From Acidimicrobium ferrooxidans (lineage in GTDB: Bacteria > Actinomycetota > Geothermincolia > Fen-727 > Anoxymicrobiaceae): a stretch of 64,000 bases of DNA. The notes beneath the pieces are model-generated. The model was not told the origin of the DNA. It searched no databases and was given only the letters and a program-made list of their open reading frames with translations. Location: the NCBI GenBank assembly GCA_020723485.1, contig DYIU01000003.1, positions 186,001 to 250,000 on the forward strand, in the 5' to 3' direction. Every line of letters starts with the position of its first letter. Position 1 is the stretch's first letter. Made by a program: the position numbers and the translations under genes. Shown in pieces: positions 42,567 through 51,398 of this stretch.

Positions 42567-43451
42567 CTACAGCAGCTTGAGGCCGTGCAGCACCCCGGAG
42601 ATGTCCTCCCGGCAGGCCGCGGATACCGAGAGCAGCGGCAGCCTGAGCTCGTCCGAGTCGATGACGCCCATGAGCCTCATCGCCGCCTTCGCCGGCGCCG
42701 GGTTGGGCTCCTTGAACATCACGCGGACAAGAGGCAGGAGGTGGTAGTGCAGGCGCCTGGCCTCCTCCAGGTCTCCCGAGCCGACGGCCCGGCACATCGC
42801 CAGGAACTCGCCCGGGAGGACGTGGCCGCTCGCCAGTATCCCGCCATGTCCGCCCAGACAGCAGATGCTGAACAGCAGGTGGTCCTCCCCTGAGAGTACG
42901 GAGAAGTTCTTGGTCCTGGCGAGTATGCTCATGGTCTGGTTGATGTCCGCGCTCGCGTCCTTGATGCCGACGATGTTGGGGATCCGCGCGAGCTCGACCA
43001 CGGTGCCCACGTCGATGTTCCGGCCGGTCCTCATCGGGATGTTGTAGAGGATGATAGGCCTGTCGGTAACCTCGGAGACGGCCCTGAAGTGGGCGATTAT
43101 GCCCTCCTGGTTCGGGCGGTTGTAGTAAGGGCACACCACCAGGTAGCCCTGGAGGTCCAGCTCCTCCGCCCTCTCCATCAGAGTGATGCTCTCGCGGGTG
43201 TCGTTGGTGCCGATGCCGGCGATGACCGGTACGCGCCCGGCTGCCTGGTCGACCACCGCCTCGATCACGTCGATGTGCTCGTCGTGAGAGAGGGTGGCGC
43301 TCTCACCGGTCGTGCCGCACGGGACAAGGCCGTTCGCGCCCGCTTCCACCAGGTAATCGACGAGCCGGCGGAGAGACCCGTAATCTATCTCGCCGTCCTT
43401 GAACGGGGTGACGTTGGGTACGAACACACCCTCGAAACTGACCTCGGACAA
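42567..43451 (-). CDS. dapA: 4-hydroxy-tetrahydrodipicolinate synthase
   Basis: First committed enzyme of lysine/diaminopimelate synthesis, condensing pyruvate with aspartate semialdehyde. Full DapA barrel: NVTPFKDGEIDYGSLRRLVD, GTTGESATLSHDEH, catalytic tyrosine in YYNRPNQEGI, and Schiff-base lysine in VGIKDASADI. I start at TTG 43451 (294 residues) because GGGAGG lies five bases upstream; a GTG two codons earlier overlaps that site. No other lysine genes are adjacent, so a related aldolase role remains possible. Confidence 0.88.
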   Translation of the reverse strand: MSEVSFEGVFVPNVTPFKDGEIDYGSLRRLVDYLVEAGANGLVPCGTTGESATLSHDEHIDVIEAVVDQAAGRVPVIAGIGTNDTRESITLMERAEELDLQGYLVVCPYYNRPNQEGIIAHFRAVSEVTDRPIILYNIPMRTGRNIDVGTVVELARIPNIVGIKDASADINQTMSILARTKNFSVLSGEDHLLFSICCLGGHGGILASGHVLPGEFLAMCRAVGSGDLEEARRLHYHLLPLVRVMFKEPNPAPAKAAMRLMGVIDSDELRLPLLSVSAACREDISGVLHGLKLL

Positions 43452-43483
43452 AAGCACCTCCCGACCTTACGCCTGCTTTTGGT

Positions 43484-45007
43484 TCATTCTATACCGATGG
43501 CGCGGCCCAGAATAGCCGCCGCGCAGTTTATCCCCGCCGAGCACGCGCAGTCCATCGCCACGCCGAAACCCCGGGCGGTGTCGCCCGAGAAGTACAGCCC
43601 CTCGAGGCCCGGCGCCTTGACCTCCGGCTTCAGGGTCCCCGCCTGCGAAACGGACTTGGCGACTCCCTCGAGCTTCCAGCACATCGGGTAGAGAGCCCAG
43701 TCAACCGCGTCCTTGAAGCCGGGATAGGTCCTCTCCAGGAACTCTGGAACGGCCCTGACCACGGTCATGACCTTCTCGCGGTCCCGCGACTCCTCCTCGG
43801 TGAGTGGCAGGTATGCCGTGAGGAGATGCTTCCCGGGGGGGGCACACCTGGGGTCCGTCACCGACTGCACGTTCCAGCACATGTAGACGTCGTAATCGAA
43901 CAAACCGTCCGACGGGACGACCACCGGGGTCTTGAGCAGGCGTTCGGCCTCGTCGCGCGGCATCGGCAGCCCGTTCAGCCCGAAGTACGGCGCCAGGCTG
44001 CCGTACCCGTAGAGCGAGCGTGCCTGTTCCACGAAATCGCCCGGGAAGGCTGATGGATCGACCACTCCGAACGTCTCCTGGACGGGAATCGTGCTCACGA
44101 CCTTCGCGGCCTGGATGAACTCGGTCTCGCCTCCCGTCAGCGCCACCTCGACCCCCATCACGGCGCCTGCCTCGACCCTCACCGACTTCACGTCGGCCCC
44201 GAGGACGAGAGTGCCGCCGGCGCTCTGGAACCAGTCCGCGACCGCACGGGACCAGTTGATGATCCCACCCTCGGCGAAGCCGCCCACGTGTATCTCCTCG
44301 CCGGCCGCCAGCAGGGGCGGGGCTATGTCGTTAGCGAAGCGGAACAGCTCACCCGCGGATATGTCCAGGGGGCTGTTGATCGTGCTGAACAACGTCCCGA
44401 TGCAGCGTATGGAGTTGAAGACGACCGGGTCCTCGGTCAGCCCCAACCGCTCGCAGTGCTCCCACAGCGAGACCTTATCCATCTCCTCCAACCACTCGTC
44501 GCTCTTCCCGATTCCCTCGGTTATCCACGACCAGTAGTTGATGCCCTTTTCCTTGCATATGCGGTACAGCTTGTCGTCCAGGCGGGGCTCGCCGAGCCGC
44601 GGTTCCTCGTAGTACACGCCGTCGTTGTACAACCCGGTGTCGCACGGGTGCACCGCGACCTCGAGCCCGAGGTGGTCGAGCAGGCGTCCGAGATATCCGC
44701 GTCCCGCGACCGGAACGCCGTGATACCCGAGGTCTATCGTGTAGCCGTCGAGCACCCGCTTCTCTACTATCTCGTCTATGCCCGGGTCGGAGTCCGCCAG
44801 GTAGCAGTAGTGTCTGCCGAGCATCTTCCTGTACCAGTCGGCGCCGTTGTCCGATATCTCGCTTCCCCCGATGGAAAGGGCGCGTCCCCCGACGCGGTCC
44901 TCACGCTCGAGGACCGCCACCTTCAGCCCGTCTTTCGCGAGCAGGGCGGCGGCTGAGAGCCCGCCTATTCCGGCCCCTATGACGACGACGTCATACTTCG
45001 CGTCCAT
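43484..45007 (-). CDS. FAD-dependent oxidoreductase, phytoene-desaturase-like
   Basis: 507 residues. N-terminal dinucleotide fold DVVVIGAGIGGLSAAALLAK with the second motif RVGGRA, and C-terminal FAD contact GLYFSGDTARGFGVAMDCAC. The layout fits the NAD(P)/FAD oxidoreductase group that includes CrtI-like desaturases and amine oxidases. No carotenoid genes are nearby, so substrate is open. ATG start with GGGGGATGA. Element 1 of the palindromic family lies just upstream. Confidence 0.88.
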   Translation of the reverse strand: MDAKYDVVVIGAGIGGLSAAALLAKDGLKVAVLEREDRVGGRALSIGGSEISDNGADWYRKMLGRHYCYLADSDPGIDEIVEKRVLDGYTIDLGYHGVPVAGRGYLGRLLDHLGLEVAVHPCDTGLYNDGVYYEEPRLGEPRLDDKLYRICKEKGINYWSWITEGIGKSDEWLEEMDKVSLWEHCERLGLTEDPVVFNSIRCIGTLFSTINSPLDISAGELFRFANDIAPPLLAAGEEIHVGGFAEGGIINWSRAVADWFQSAGGTLVLGADVKSVRVEAGAVMGVEVALTGGETEFIQAAKVVSTIPVQETFGVVDPSAFPGDFVEQARSLYGYGSLAPYFGLNGLPMPRDEAERLLKTPVVVPSDGLFDYDVYMCWNVQSVTDPRCAPPGKHLLTAYLPLTEEESRDREKVMTVVRAVPEFLERTYPGFKDAVDWALYPMCWKLEGVAKSVSQAGTLKPEVKAPGLEGLYFSGDTARGFGVAMDCACSAGINCAAAILGRAIGIE

Positions 45008-45025
45008 TCATCCCCCTGCAACATT

Positions 45026-45100
45026 GGGGTCAGGTCGTTTTGTTGCATTCCGAGCGGCATCGATGTCGCGGAATGCAAATGCGACAAAACGACCTGACCC
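45026..45100. repeat. palindromic element 1 (GGGGTCAGGTC family)
   Basis: Left arm GGGTCAGGTCGTTTTGT (45027-45043) and right arm ACAAAACGACCTGACCC (45084-45100) are perfect inverted copies. Inside, TGCATTCCG and CGGAATGCA form a second pairing with small offsets. It sits between the FAD oxidoreductase start (45007) and the dehydrogenase stop (45111). Left edge GCAACATTGGGG matches the edge of elements 2 and 4. Confidence 0.85.
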
Positions 45101-45110
45101 TGTTCTGCGT

Positions 45111-45995
45111 CTACAGCTTCCAGTAGGAGACCTGCTCGCCGGTCGAGTAGTCGTACCAGCCCTTGCCGGTCTTGCGTCCCAGCAGCCCCGCCGCGACCAT
45201 CCTCTGCATCAGCTCGGGCGGAGCGTAGCGCTCGTCCTGGGTCTCGTTGTAGATGGCCTTCATCGCGTTCATCAGGACGTCGATACCGGTGAGGTCAGAG
45301 GTCTCGAGCGGCCCCATACGGTGCGCGAAGCCGAGCTTCATCGCCTTGTCGATGTCCTCCGGTGTCGCCACGCCGCGCTCGACCAGGCTGATCGCCACCG
45401 CGGACATGGCGAGGCCGACCCGGTTGGCTATGAACCCGGCGACGTCCTTCTGGACCACCACGGTCTCCTTGCCGATGGTGTGAGCGTAATCGATGGCGGC
45501 GTCGAGCGTCTCGTCGGAGGTCTGGAGGCCGCGGATGAGCTCGCAGAGCCTCATCATCGGCACGGGGCTGAAGAAGTGGGTCCCCACTACCTTCTCCGGC
45601 CGCTTCGTAACCGAAGCAATGCTCGTTATGGAGATTGCGGAGGTGTTGGTCGCGAGTATGCAGTCCGGCTTGCATATCTCATCGAGCTGTTTGAACACGT
45701 CCTGCTTGAGCTCTATCTTCTCGAACACGGCCTCGACCACCAGGTCAGCGTCAGCCGCGTCGGCCATCTCAGTCGTGGTCTTGATGTTGGCGAGCGCCTT
45801 TTTGGCCTGGTCCTCGGTTATCTTCTCCTTGCTGACGAACTTTCCGAGTGAGCGCTCTATCTCCTTCATGGACTTGTCCAGCGGTTCCTGGGCTATGTCC
45901 CGCATCACGACCTCGTAACCGGCGGTGGCGGTCACCTGGGTGATGCCTCCACCCATGAGCCCCGCCCCTACCACGAACACTTTCTTGACAGCCAT
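45111..45995 (-). CDS. 3-hydroxyacyl-CoA (3-hydroxybutyryl-CoA) dehydrogenase
   Basis: 294 residues from ATG 45995 (AVKKVFVVGAGLMGGGITQV), chosen for the GGGGG site upstream. NAD fold GAGLMGGGI, catalytic region THFFSPVPMMRLCELIRG with the His, and the C-terminal domain DKAMKLGFAHRMGPLETSDL then GWYDYSTGE. It oxidises or reduces 3-hydroxyacyl-CoA in butyrate/crotonate metabolism or beta-oxidation. No thiolase or crotonase is adjacent in this window. Confidence 0.92.
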   Translation of the reverse strand: MAVKKVFVVGAGLMGGGITQVTATAGYEVVMRDIAQEPLDKSMKEIERSLGKFVSKEKITEDQAKKALANIKTTTEMADAADADLVVEAVFEKIELKQDVFKQLDEICKPDCILATNTSAISITSIASVTKRPEKVVGTHFFSPVPMMRLCELIRGLQTSDETLDAAIDYAHTIGKETVVVQKDVAGFIANRVGLAMSAVAISLVERGVATPEDIDKAMKLGFAHRMGPLETSDLTGIDVLMNAMKAIYNETQDERYAPPELMQRMVAAGLLGRKTGKGWYDYSTGEQVSYWKL

Positions 45996-46104
45996 CTCTA
46001 ATACCCCCTTGTCGGTGAACGGGCTACTCTTGTTTTTCAAGTCCGAAAGTCTATCACATCGCGGCGGCGTCGAAGCCGGGCAGCGGGGGCCGAGCGGGGG
46101 CTTG

Positions 46105-46524
46105 TCAGGGCTTGAGTTCGTCGTCTTTGCCGGACTTCAGCAGGGTGCTGTAGCCCCTGAAGGAAAAGACCACCTCTACGACCGTGTAGGCTATGAAGAG
46201 CGCAAGGAAGCTGAGAAGCAGGCTGAGCGTATCGAGCGCCTTGACGTAGGTGAGCCCGAAGAGGACCGCGCACAGGAGTAACAGCCGTCCCCACATGACT
46301 CCCAACATGATGGTCGGCATGACAGACGGCGGCTTCTTCGCCGCCCACCTGATGGTGGCGAACGCCAGGAACGTGTTGAGGGAAGCCACCGCGAGCCCGA
46401 CGAAGGAGCCAGCCAGCCCCTTCCAGCCGGCTGCGGCGCCCGAGATTATCAGGCTCAGGGGTATGATGAAGGCCCCGACGATGGCCATCGCCGTCGCCAT
46501 CCTGCGGTTGATCTCATCGCTCAC
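46105..46524 (-). CDS. atpI: AtpI-like ATP synthase protein I
   Basis: 139 residues from GTG 46524 (SDEINRRMATAMAIVGAFII) with GGAGG upstream. Four membrane segments with a short charged loop (IRWAAKKPPSVMPTIMLG), fitting the ATP synthase I family, which assists c-ring assembly or Mg uptake. It directly follows atpZ, but no atpB, atpE or other ATP synthase gene follows; the next gene is a dehydrogenase. Confidence 0.7.
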   Translation of the reverse strand: MSDEINRRMATAMAIVGAFIIPLSLIISGAAAGWKGLAGSFVGLAVASLNTFLAFATIRWAAKKPPSVMPTIMLGVMWGRLLLLCAVLFGLTYVKALDTLSLLLSFLALFIAYTVVEVVFSFRGYSTLLKSGKDDELKP

Positions 46525-46587
46525 TTGCCCGCCTCCGCGCGTGCCGTCCCCCGGGGCCACGTGAGCCCCGGCTCGAAAACCTCGAAC

Positions 46588-46812
46588 TCAACCGCCGCTG
46601 GCGCGCCGCGCCCTGCGCACCAGGTCGTACATCACGAAGACCCCGCCCAGGACCGCGCCCGCCAGCAGGAACCACGGCATCGTCCCGAGCGCCCTGTCGA
46701 GCGCGTAACCACCGAAGACCAGGAGCGCCATACCCGCCCCCATCCGCAGCCCCAGCTCCAGGCCCGACAGACGCCGCTTCCCGCCGCGGCGCGCATCCCC
46801 GGCGCCGCTCAA
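46588..46812 (-). CDS. AtpZ/AtpI family membrane protein
   Basis: 74 residues: basic N-terminus and two membrane segments (GLELGLRMGAGMALLVFGGY and WFLLAGAVLGGVFVMYDLVR), the AtpZ pattern. The start is TTG 46812, which overlaps the TGA of the upstream glycosyltransferase by four bases (TTGA), so translation is probably coupled. AtpZ normally pairs with AtpI at the head of ATP synthase operons (family knowledge); here the pair stands alone. Confidence 0.75.
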   Translation of the reverse strand: MSGAGDARRGGKRRLSGLELGLRMGAGMALLVFGGYALDRALGTMPWFLLAGAVLGGVFVMYDLVRRARRASGG

Positions 46813-47924
46813 GCCCCCTCGGCCTCCTCGCACTTCGTGGCCCTCCGGCCGGCGCGGGCCGCCCTGTGCCTGCCTCCCCTGCCGTTCTCGCCCCTGATGA
46901 TCGGCGGTAGAGCCGTCAGGGCGAAACCCACGATGGCGAGCCCGAGGGTTATCCAGAGCACCTTGTTGTTCGCCTTGAACTTCAGGGCCAGGCTGGTGCC
47001 GCAAAGGAGGGCCGTCCAGAAGTACAGCAGGAGCACGGCCTGCCTCTGGGAGTGGCCCATGTTGAGCAGGCGGTGGTGTATGTGCTCCTTGTCGGCGTGT
47101 GTTATCGACTGCCCCCGGCGCAGTCTCCTGATTATCGCCATGCCGGTGTCCAGTATCGGTATGGCCAGGGCCATCAGGGGGACCACCAGGGCGACGGCGG
47201 CGATGCTCTTCAGCACTCCCTGTATCGTGACCGCGCCCAGCAGGAAACCGAGCAGCATGCTGCCCGAGTCGCCCATAAAGATGCTCGCGGGGTTGAAGTT
47301 GTAGCGCAGGAACCCCAGGGTCGCCCCCGCCATCACTATCGATATCAGCGCGGCGTCGACGAACGCGCCGCCGACCCCCGTCTGGGTCGTGTAGTAGAAC
47401 ATGGAGAAGGCTGTAATGCAGGTGATGCCCGCGGCGAGACCGTCCAGGCCGTCTATGAGATTGATGATGTTGATGAACGCGACCACCCACAACAGGGATA
47501 CCACGACCGAGAGCTCAGGCGAGAGCGACACCACCGCGGTCCCGGGGAAGTGGATGTTCTGTATCTGCACGCCCATTATGACCAGGACCCCCGCGCCCAG
47601 TATCTGGCCGAACAGCTTCGGAAGGGGCGAGAGCCCGTGTATGTCGTCGATGGCGCCGAATATGAGGATGACGGTGGCACCTATGACGACACCCAGCAGG
47701 TCGGCGGTGACCTTCTTGTCGGCGATGACCACGTAGACGCCGATGCCGAGCATCATGGCCGCGTACAGCGCCAGGCCCCCGAGGGTCGGGGTGACCTTCT
47801 CGTGGACCTTGCGGTCTTCAGGGACGTCCACGGCGTTGAGGCGCAGTGCGAGCCTGCGCGCGACGGGCGTCAGAGCCAGCGCCGCGGCCAGCGCCACGCC
47901 GAATGCGATGAAGTAATAACCCAT
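46809..47924 (-). CDS. undecaprenyl-phosphate sugar-1-phosphate transferase (WecA/TagO type)
   Basis: 371 residues, about eleven membrane segments. Conserved MraY/WecA motifs: DVPEDRKVHEKVTPTLGG, GAIDDIHGL, FINIINLIDGLDGLAAGI, FMGDSGSMLLGF and a basic HADKEHIHHRLLNMGHS loop. It transfers GlcNAc-1-P or a relative to undecaprenyl phosphate for wall polymer synthesis. A positively charged tail follows the last helix. Located upstream of atpZ-atpI and downstream of dCMP deaminase, a common Gram-positive neighbourhood. Confidence 0.9.
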   Translation of the reverse strand: MGYYFIAFGVALAAALALTPVARRLALRLNAVDVPEDRKVHEKVTPTLGGLALYAAMMLGIGVYVVIADKKVTADLLGVVIGATVILIFGAIDDIHGLSPLPKLFGQILGAGVLVIMGVQIQNIHFPGTAVVSLSPELSVVVSLLWVVAFINIINLIDGLDGLAAGITCITAFSMFYYTTQTGVGGAFVDAALISIVMAGATLGFLRYNFNPASIFMGDSGSMLLGFLLGAVTIQGVLKSIAAVALVVPLMALAIPILDTGMAIIRRLRRGQSITHADKEHIHHRLLNMGHSQRQAVLLLYFWTALLCGTSLALKFKANNKVLWITLGLAIVGFALTALPPIIRGENGRGGRHRAARAGRRATKCEEAEGA

Positions 47925-47955
47925 ATCATGAAGGCAGGGGGCCTACCCCTGCCGC

Positions 47956-48405
47956 TCAACCTTCCAGAATCATCTTCTGCGTGAGTATCCCGGCCTCCTC
48001 CAGCAACTTCTGGGCCAGCGGGTCCGGGTAAGGCTCCATGTAGTAGATGGCCCAGAGCCCGGCGTTTATCACCATCTTGGTGCAGAGGACGCACGGCTGA
48101 TGGGTCGTGTACATCACCCCGCCGTCGATGGAGACGCCGTGGAGGGCGGCCTGTAGGATCGCGTTCTGCTCGGCGTGCAGGCCCCGGCAGAGCTCGTGCG
48201 TGGTCCCTGAGGGGGCGCCGGCCTCCTCGCGCAGGCAGCCCACGTCGTAGCAGTGGGCCAGGCCGCGGGGAGCCCCGTTGTAACCGGTGGTGAGGATGCG
48301 CTTGTCCTTGACTATGAGCGCGCCGACCTGCCTGCGCAGGCACGTGGAGCGCCCCGACACCACCTTCGCTATGCTCAAGAAGTATTCGTCCCACGTGGGT
48401 CGCAT
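47956..48405 (-). CDS. comEB: dCMP/cytidine deaminase family protein
   Basis: 149 residues from ATG 48405 ([20 protein letters not shown]), with AGGAGGAG upstream; nine further codons upstream are in frame but unlikely. Zinc site HAEQNAI and PCVLCTKM, with the dCMP-deaminase features [13 protein letters not shown]. It likely makes dUMP from dCMP. The symbol reflects the Gram-positive homologue next to competence genes; no such genes are here. Confidence 0.9.
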   Translation of the reverse strand: MRPTWDEYFLSIAKVVSGRSTCLRRQVGALIVKDKRILTTGYNGAPRGLAHCYDVGCLREEAGAPSGTTHELCRGLHAEQNAILQAALHGVSIDGGVMYTTHQPCVLCTKMVINAGLWAIYYMEPYPDPLAQKLLEEAGILTQKMILEG

Positions 48406-48526
48406 CGTCTCCTCCTGGTAACACCATACCATTTTACGGTCACCGGGTTCCCGCCCGGCCAGCTGGAACTGGCGGGACGAGTATCATAGGATAATCCCTG
48501 CCAACTCTTTCTGAAGGAGGATCGCA

Positions 48527-49906
48527 ATGTCTTCCCGATACGCACGTACCATCTCAGTCCTGGTATGCGCTTCGCTCACTGCCCTGCTGTGCGCCGGCCT
48601 GGGTGTGGGAGAGCCCCCCGCCGTGGGCGCGGAATCCCTCGACACCTGGTACCTCGCCGAGGGCACGAATGACTGGGGATTCGTCTCGTACTTCTACGTA
48701 CTCAACCCGAACACCAGCCCGGTAACCGTGCGGGTCACCCTGATGCGTCCCGGCCAGCCTCCGACCGGGAGTGATATCCCCGTACCGGCGGAGCAGCACG
48801 TCTCACTCGAAGTGAACCGCGAGGCCTACACCGGTGACTTCTCTACGAAGTTCGAATGCCTGGACATGAAGCCGATCGCGGTATCCAGGGCTATGGTCTG
48901 GCCGTCGGATGCGGGGGACGCCGCGGGCGTGCATACCGCGTGCGCCGTACCGGCTCCCGCCAATAAGTGGTACCTGCCCGAAGGCTCCTCGGCCTGGGGG
49001 TTCGAGTGCTACTTGTGCGTCCAGAATCCGAACGCCACCGCCGCCTACTGCCAGATGACCTACATGATAGAGGGCGTCGGCCCCCAGGTGGTGAACCACG
49101 TCGTGCCGGCGAACTCGAGGCAGACGTACTCGATGGTAGACGAGATCGGAAACCACGACGCTTCCATAATGATCGAGAGCGACCAGAGCATCATCCCCGA
49201 GAGGGCGATGTACAGGAACGGGAAGCGGGAAGGGCACGAGTCCACCGGGACGACCTCCCTGTCGAACGACTACTTCCTGGCGGAGGGCACGAGCTCCTGG
49301 GGATTCACCACCTACGTGCTGGTGCAGAACCCGAACACGCAGCCGGTGGACGTAGACATCACCTACATGACCACGGAGGGGCCGGTGCCGCATCCGAGGT
49401 TCAGCATGCCCCCGAACTCGCGGAAGACCATCCGGGTCAACGACTACCTGCCCGGGAAAGACTTCTCGACCAGGGTCCACGGCTCGCTTCCCATCATCGC
49501 GGAAAGGTCGATGTACTGGGACAACGGCACAGGCGAAGCGTGCCACGACTCTATAGGCCTCTCGGCCCCCCACATGAAGTTCTATTTCGCTTACGGCGAG
49601 GTGCATCCCGACCCGGATTATTTTACGGAGACATGGACGATGGTCCAGAACCCGAACGGCGCCCCCGTGCGGGTCAGGCTTACCTACTATTCGAACGCAA
49701 TGGACCCTTACCCCAAGACTGTGAGGAACGAGACCGTGCCGGCCAACTCCAGAAGCACCTTCGAGATGCCGAATGACAACGGGGCGACCACTACATCAGT
49801 CGTTGTCGAAAGCCTCGACGCGGGCAGGCCTATCATGTCGGAGCAGGCCACATATTTCCTCAACAGAATGGAGGGCGGGGACACGATAGGCTCGTTCTCG
49901 GGTTAG
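48527..49906 (+). CDS. secreted protein with four AEGT-type beta repeats
   Basis: 459 residues with a signal peptide (about 1-36, ending AVGAES). Four related modules start near residues 43, 148, 247 and 348, each with WYLAEGTNDWGF-type then V.NPN....V.V.Y and PANSR, ending SI..ERAMY or similar. The fourth module (KFYFAYGEVHPDPDYFTETW) has lost much of the first motif. Such repeats are common in deep actinobacterial lineages; ligand unknown. ATG start with AAGGAGGATC. It is convergent with a two-component system. Confidence 0.85.
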   Translation: MSSRYARTISVLVCASLTALLCAGLGVGEPPAVGAESLDTWYLAEGTNDWGFVSYFYVLNPNTSPVTVRVTLMRPGQPPTGSDIPVPAEQHVSLEVNREAYTGDFSTKFECLDMKPIAVSRAMVWPSDAGDAAGVHTACAVPAPANKWYLPEGSSAWGFECYLCVQNPNATAAYCQMTYMIEGVGPQVVNHVVPANSRQTYSMVDEIGNHDASIMIESDQSIIPERAMYRNGKREGHESTGTTSLSNDYFLAEGTSSWGFTTYVLVQNPNTQPVDVDITYMTTEGPVPHPRFSMPPNSRKTIRVNDYLPGKDFSTRVHGSLPIIAERSMYWDNGTGEACHDSIGLSAPHMKFYFAYGEVHPDPDYFTETWTMVQNPNGAPVRVRLTYYSNAMDPYPKTVRNETVPANSRSTFEMPNDNGATTTSVVVESLDAGRPIMSEQATYFLNRMEGGDTIGSFSG

Positions 49907-49909
49907 GCT

Positions 49910-51397
49910 TCAGCCGACCGGCAGGGTCACCGTGAAAGTCGTGCCTTGGCCGACGAGGCTCTGGACCCTGATGGTCCCGCCGAGCGTCTCCACCAGCTCC
50001 TTGCATATGGAGAGGCCCAGCCCGGAGCCCCCGAGCTTCTTTGCCCGCGACCTGTCTACACGGTGGAACCTCTCGAAGATGAGCGGGAGTTGTTCCGGCG
50101 GGATGCCGGGCCCCGTGTCGGCTACCGATATCCTGGCGAAGCCGTCCTGCGCGGCTGCCGAGAGGGCTACCGTCCCGCCCTCGCCGGTGTACTTCAGGGC
50201 GTTGTCAAGAAGGTTCGTGAGGATACGCTCGAGGCGGTCGCTATCGGTGAAGAGGCTGAGCGGCCGCCCGGGGGCGTCCACCCTCAGGGTGACGCCCATC
50301 GACTCCGCCCTGCCGGAGTACATGCTCTCCAGCTTGCGCAGCATGTCGACCAGGTCGACCGGCTCCTTCTCCGCGGTCAGCTCTCCGGCGTCGATCTGCG
50401 AGAGGAGCAGCAGGTCGCCCAGCAGCCGGTTCAGACGCTTGCTCTCCTGGTTTATTATCTCGAGCGAGCGCCTCTGTTCCTCGGGGCTCCTGCTCACGCC
50501 GTCGAGCAGGGCCTGGCTAAAGCCCTCGATGCTGGTGAGCGGGGTGCGCAGCTCGTGCGAGACATTGCCCACGAAGTCGCGCTGCAGCTCGTAGGCGGTG
50601 CGCACGCGCTCGGACATCACGTTGAAGTCGTGGGCGAGCTCGGCCGTCTCGTCCGAGCCGCGCACCTCGACCTCCTGGTCGTAATCCCCGGCCGCCATCC
50701 TCTGCGCAGCCTCGGTGACCTCGCGCACCGGGCGGCTTATCGCCGAGGAGAGGTAGAACGCGAGCGCCATGGTGAGCGCGAGCGCTATCAGGCCGGCCAG
50801 CGCCACGTAAGCCACCAGCGAGCCGGCGACCGGGCGCACGGGTTCGATGTTCTTTATCGCCGCCAGGTACCCGAGCTGGCCCTTCGCCAGCGCGGTCGGG
50901 GCGGTGGCGAAAAGGTAGTCCTTCCGCAGTCCGGGGAAGTACCTCTCCACGACCACGGGCCCCGTCTCGCTGAAGATGCCCTCGGGCAGCTGTATCACCC
51001 TGTTGCCGAACACCGGCTTTCCGGCCGATTCCTCGACGACCTGGCCCGTGGGGCCGACCAGCAGCAGCTTGGCCTCGAGCACCTCAGCCTCGGTGTTCAT
51101 GATGTTGCCGATGAGCTTCCTGGCCTGGACCTCGGTGTTCTGCTCCGAGGGCGCGGACTGCGCCTGCCCCGGGAGCTTCGAAGGCGCGCTCTGGCCGGAG
51201 ACCGCGGGAAGGAACTGCCTGTTGACCTGCTTTATGTCCCGGGCGACAGCGTCCACCTGGCGCCCGAGGTCCTCCCTGTCGCTCGTGCGGATGTACCGCC
51301 CCAGGAAGAACAGGAAGAAGAGGCTCGCAAGGAGCAGGGATATGAGGACCACCAGGAAGTACGTTGCGGTTATCCGTCCGCGGAGGGTCTTGAACAT
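49910..51397 (-). CDS. sensor histidine kinase
   Basis: 495 residues. Two membrane segments (about 10-32 and 190-215) bracket an extracytoplasmic sensor region. Then HAMP (SRPVREVTEAAQRMAAGDYD), H box NVSHELRTPL, N box LLDNALKYT, G1 DTGPGIP, F box FERF and G2 GSGLGLSI. It is of the PhoR/ResE kind. ATG lies one base after the response-regulator stop. Its gene ends four bases past the secreted repeat protein, tail to tail. Confidence 0.93.
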   Translation of the reverse strand: MFKTLRGRITATYFLVVLISLLLASLFFLFFLGRYIRTSDREDLGRQVDAVARDIKQVNRQFLPAVSGQSAPSKLPGQAQSAPSEQNTEVQARKLIGNIMNTEAEVLEAKLLLVGPTGQVVEESAGKPVFGNRVIQLPEGIFSETGPVVVERYFPGLRKDYLFATAPTALAKGQLGYLAAIKNIEPVRPVAGSLVAYVALAGLIALALTMALAFYLSSAISRPVREVTEAAQRMAAGDYDQEVEVRGSDETAELAHDFNVMSERVRTAYELQRDFVGNVSHELRTPLTSIEGFSQALLDGVSRSPEEQRRSLEIINQESKRLNRLLGDLLLLSQIDAGELTAEKEPVDLVDMLRKLESMYSGRAESMGVTLRVDAPGRPLSLFTDSDRLERILTNLLDNALKYTGEGGTVALSAAAQDGFARISVADTGPGIPPEQLPLIFERFHRVDRSRAKKLGGSGLGLSICKELVETLGGTIRVQSLVGQGTTFTVTLPVG

Positions 51398-51398
51398 G

